From Cohnella fermenti (lineage in GTDB: Bacteria; Bacillota; Bacilli; Paenibacillales; Paenibacillaceae), in assembly GCF_004801405.1 (NCBI RefSeq), contig NZ_SSOB01000045.1:1-64000 (forward strand): DNA of 64,000 nucleotides, read 5' to 3'. The notes under the pieces are model-generated. The model was not told the origin of the DNA. It worked only from the letters and a program-made list of their open reading frames with translations, and did no database searches. The position numbers and the translations under genes are program-made. This document shows positions 62,474-64,000 of the stretch, piece after piece. Position 1 is the first letter of the stretch, and every line of letters begins with the position of its first letter.

Positions 62474-63384
62474 GAGCTGCCTTGCTTAAGCTGAAGCCGA
62501 GCCTGCGGACCTACGCGGAGAAGAAGTCGCTCTACGGCTTCCTGTACGTCGTGCCTTGGCTGCTGGGCTTCCTGTTCTTTTTCCTGGCGCCGTTGTTGAC
62601 CTCGCTCCGATACAGCTTCAGTACGGTGACGGCCAATTCGGACGGCGTTACAGCCAGCTTCGCCGGCTTCAAGAACTTCAAGGAAGCGCTGACGGTCAAC
62701 ACGAGCTTTAACCGGGTGCTCACCGAGTCGATCATCGACATCGTGGTCAACGTTCCGCTTATCGTTATTTTCAGCCTGTTCCTGGCCGTTCTGCTTAACC
62801 AGAAGTTCATCGGGCGAACGGCGGCGCGGGCGATCTTCTTCCTGCCTGTTATTCTGGCCTCCGGCATCATCCTGAGCCTCGAGAGCACAAGTCTCGTTCA
62901 GGCGATCAACGACGCCAACGCGGGAGCGACGACCTTCAACGCGCTGCAGAGCTTCGAGTTGGAGAACATGATGCTCGAGGCCGGCATGAGCGAATCGATC
63001 GTGAATTACTTGACCAGCGCCGTCAACCGGATCTATCAGGTCGTCAGCCAATCGGGCGTCCAGATTCTGATCTTCCTGGCGGGCATTCAGACGATCTCGC
63101 CGCAGCTCTACGAGGCTTCGAAGATGGAAGGCGCAACGGGCTACGAGGCGTTCTGGAAGATTACGTTCCCGATGGTGAGTCCGCTTATTCTCGTCAACGT
63201 CGTCTACACGATCGTCGACTCGGTATCCGTGAACGCGATGACCGACCTGATCCGCGATACCGGCTTCAAGAGCTTCAACTTCGGCCTCAGCTCGGCTATG
63301 GCATGGATCTACTTCGTCGTCGTCGCGCTGATTCTGGCGATCAGCTCCTACGTGATCTCCAAGAGGGTCTTCTACTATGAATAG
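62470..63384 (+). CDS. MalF-type carbohydrate ABC permease (second pair)
   Basis: A 304-residue permease with six helices (FLYVVPWLLGFLFFFLAPLL and on). The EAA loop is EASKMEGATGYEAFWKITFP. The loop at about 135-200 (NDANAGATTFNALQSFELEN) is longer than usual. The GTG start at 62470 overlaps the DUF5696 stop by 4 bases. It is distinct in sequence from the permease at 55932, so a second transporter is encoded rather than a recent copy. Confidence 0.87.
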   Translation: MRAALLKLKPSLRTYAEKKSLYGFLYVVPWLLGFLFFFLAPLLTSLRYSFSTVTANSDGVTASFAGFKNFKEALTVNTSFNRVLTESIIDIVVNVPLIVIFSLFLAVLLNQKFIGRTAARAIFFLPVILASGIILSLESTSLVQAINDANAGATTFNALQSFELENMMLEAGMSESIVNYLTSAVNRIYQVVSQSGVQILIFLAGIQTISPQLYEASKMEGATGYEAFWKITFPMVSPLILVNVVYTIVDSVSVNAMTDLIRDTGFKSFNFGLSSAMAWIYFVVVALILAISSYVISKRVFYYE

Positions 63385-63399
63385 AAGGAGAGGAACGCC

Positions 63400-64000
63400 A
63401 TGCGCGCGCGCGCAATGAGACTGATATCCCTGGAATTGTGGAAAAAATGGCTGTGGTCGCTTGTGCGGCTCGTCTTGATCATCGGCTTGTCGTTCGTCAT
63501 TGTGTATCCGATTCTGCAGAAGATCTCCACTGCGATCAAGGACAAAGTCGATCTGTACTCTCCGATCGTCATCTGGATTCCCCAGCACTTCACGCTCGAC
63601 AACTTCCGGCAGGCGATCGATATTATGGACTACTGGGCGGCGCTTCGCAACACGTTCGGGCTCTCGGCAATGACGACGATTCTGACCGCGCTGTCGTGCG
63701 CTCTCGCAGGGTACGGGTTCGCCCGGCTGAAGTTCAAGGGCAGCAATCTGTTGTTCGTGGGAGTCGTCCTGACCATTCTCGTTCCTCCGACGACGATTCT
63801 GATCCCCGTGTACCTGAACCTGAAGGACTTCACGCTGATGGGACTTATCCCGCTGCTGACGGGCGGCAAGTCGGTCAACCTGTTGAACACGTACTGGCCG
63901 TTCATTCTGACATCGTTGACGGCGAACTCCTTGAAGGCCGGACTGTACATCTTCATCTTCCGTCAATTTTTCCGCGGCATTCCGAAGGAGGTCGAGGAGG
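63400..64000 (+). CDS. MalG-type carbohydrate ABC permease (second pair), cut by window end
   Basis: The first 200 residues of a permease that runs off the window. The ATG at 63400 follows AAGGAGAGGAACGCC, 15 bases after the previous gene. Visible are VRLVLIIGLSFVIVYPILQK, TTILTALSCALAGYGFARLK, VPPTTILIPVYLNLKDFTLM and FRQFFRGIPKEVEE, which is the beginning of the EAA loop. It pairs with the preceding permease. Confidence 0.85.
   Translation, partial: MRARAMRLISLELWKKWLWSLVRLVLIIGLSFVIVYPILQKISTAIKDKVDLYSPIVIWIPQHFTLDNFRQAIDIMDYWAALRNTFGLSAMTTILTALSCALAGYGFARLKFKGSNLLFVGVVLTILVPPTTILIPVYLNLKDFTLMGLIPLLTGGKSVNLLNTYWPFILTSLTANSLKAGLYIFIFRQFFRGIPKEVEE

Noticed and set aside
62446..63966. 506-codon minus-strand open frame
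   Set aside because: It is antisense to two permease genes, with Arg/Asp/His-rich translation typical of shadow frames.

Overview
The window looks like chromosome of a GC-rich endospore-former of the Paenibacillaceae (Cohnella or Paenibacillus type). The evidence is the yyaC spore gene, YesM/YesN two-component pairs, Paenibacillus-style sugar ABC loci with a DUF5696-like protein, strong AGGAGG ribosome binding sites and frequent TTG/GTG starts. Most genes are GC-rich. One block at about 21.9-33.5 kb is clearly AT-richer and reads as acquired. No rRNA, tRNA, CRISPR-Cas locus or complete insertion sequence was seen.

Layout. At 0.3-4.0 kb there is a vanR-vanS-vanY-vanZ-like cell-envelope cluster without vanHAX. 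An array of phased palindromic repeats lies at 4.19-4.37 kb. A GH127 beta-L-arabinofuranosidase-like gene follows, with a divergent AraC regulator and an EamA transporter. From 8.7 to 12.5 kb are a VanW-domain protein, two exported proteins (one uncharacterised, one with a copper-amine-oxidase-like stalk domain) and a small Sm-like protein. A second set of the same palindromic repeats lies in the 1.2-kb gene-free stretch at 12.5-13.7 kb. From 13.7 to 20.7 kb is a polysaccharide region: GT2-GtrA, a cellulose-synthase-like GT2 with PilZ, a polytopic membrane protein, and capA with yyaC on the other strand. A CE7 acetyl-esterase follows.

The AT-rich island (22.1-33.4 kb) encodes three very large exported proteins in a row: a GH18 domain flanked by five PPC domains, a subtilisin with FN3 domains, and a 1786-residue RHS/YD-repeat protein. 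The RHS protein has a variable C-terminal tip and is followed by a small gene that is a candidate immunity gene. This is the best candidate for an undescribed system: a Gram-positive polymorphic-toxin cassette carrying its own wall hydrolase and protease. It is followed by an Xre-type regulator whose promoter carries two identical-format palindromes.

From 34.7 to 43.5 kb are an esterase, an IDEAL-domain protein, a metallophosphoesterase, a DUF1450 protein behind two Fur boxes, and a four-gene MacB-like ABC exporter (ATPase, adaptor, permease, ATPase). From 43.6 kb to the end is a large carbohydrate locus: a solute-binding lipoprotein, a YesM/YesN pair, GH43, an opposing AraC regulator with a degenerate receiver, a second solute-binding lipoprotein, a membrane-anchored fusion of carbohydrate-binding-like domains with a solute-binding domain, two pairs of MalF/MalG-type permeases, an NHL/TPR protein, a YIP1-like protein and a DUF5696-like lipoprotein. 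With GH127, GH43 and CE7 in the window, arabinose- or xylose-containing plant polysaccharide is a reasonable guess for the substrate. No transport ATPase is present in the sugar locus, so a shared MsmK-type ATPase elsewhere is likely.
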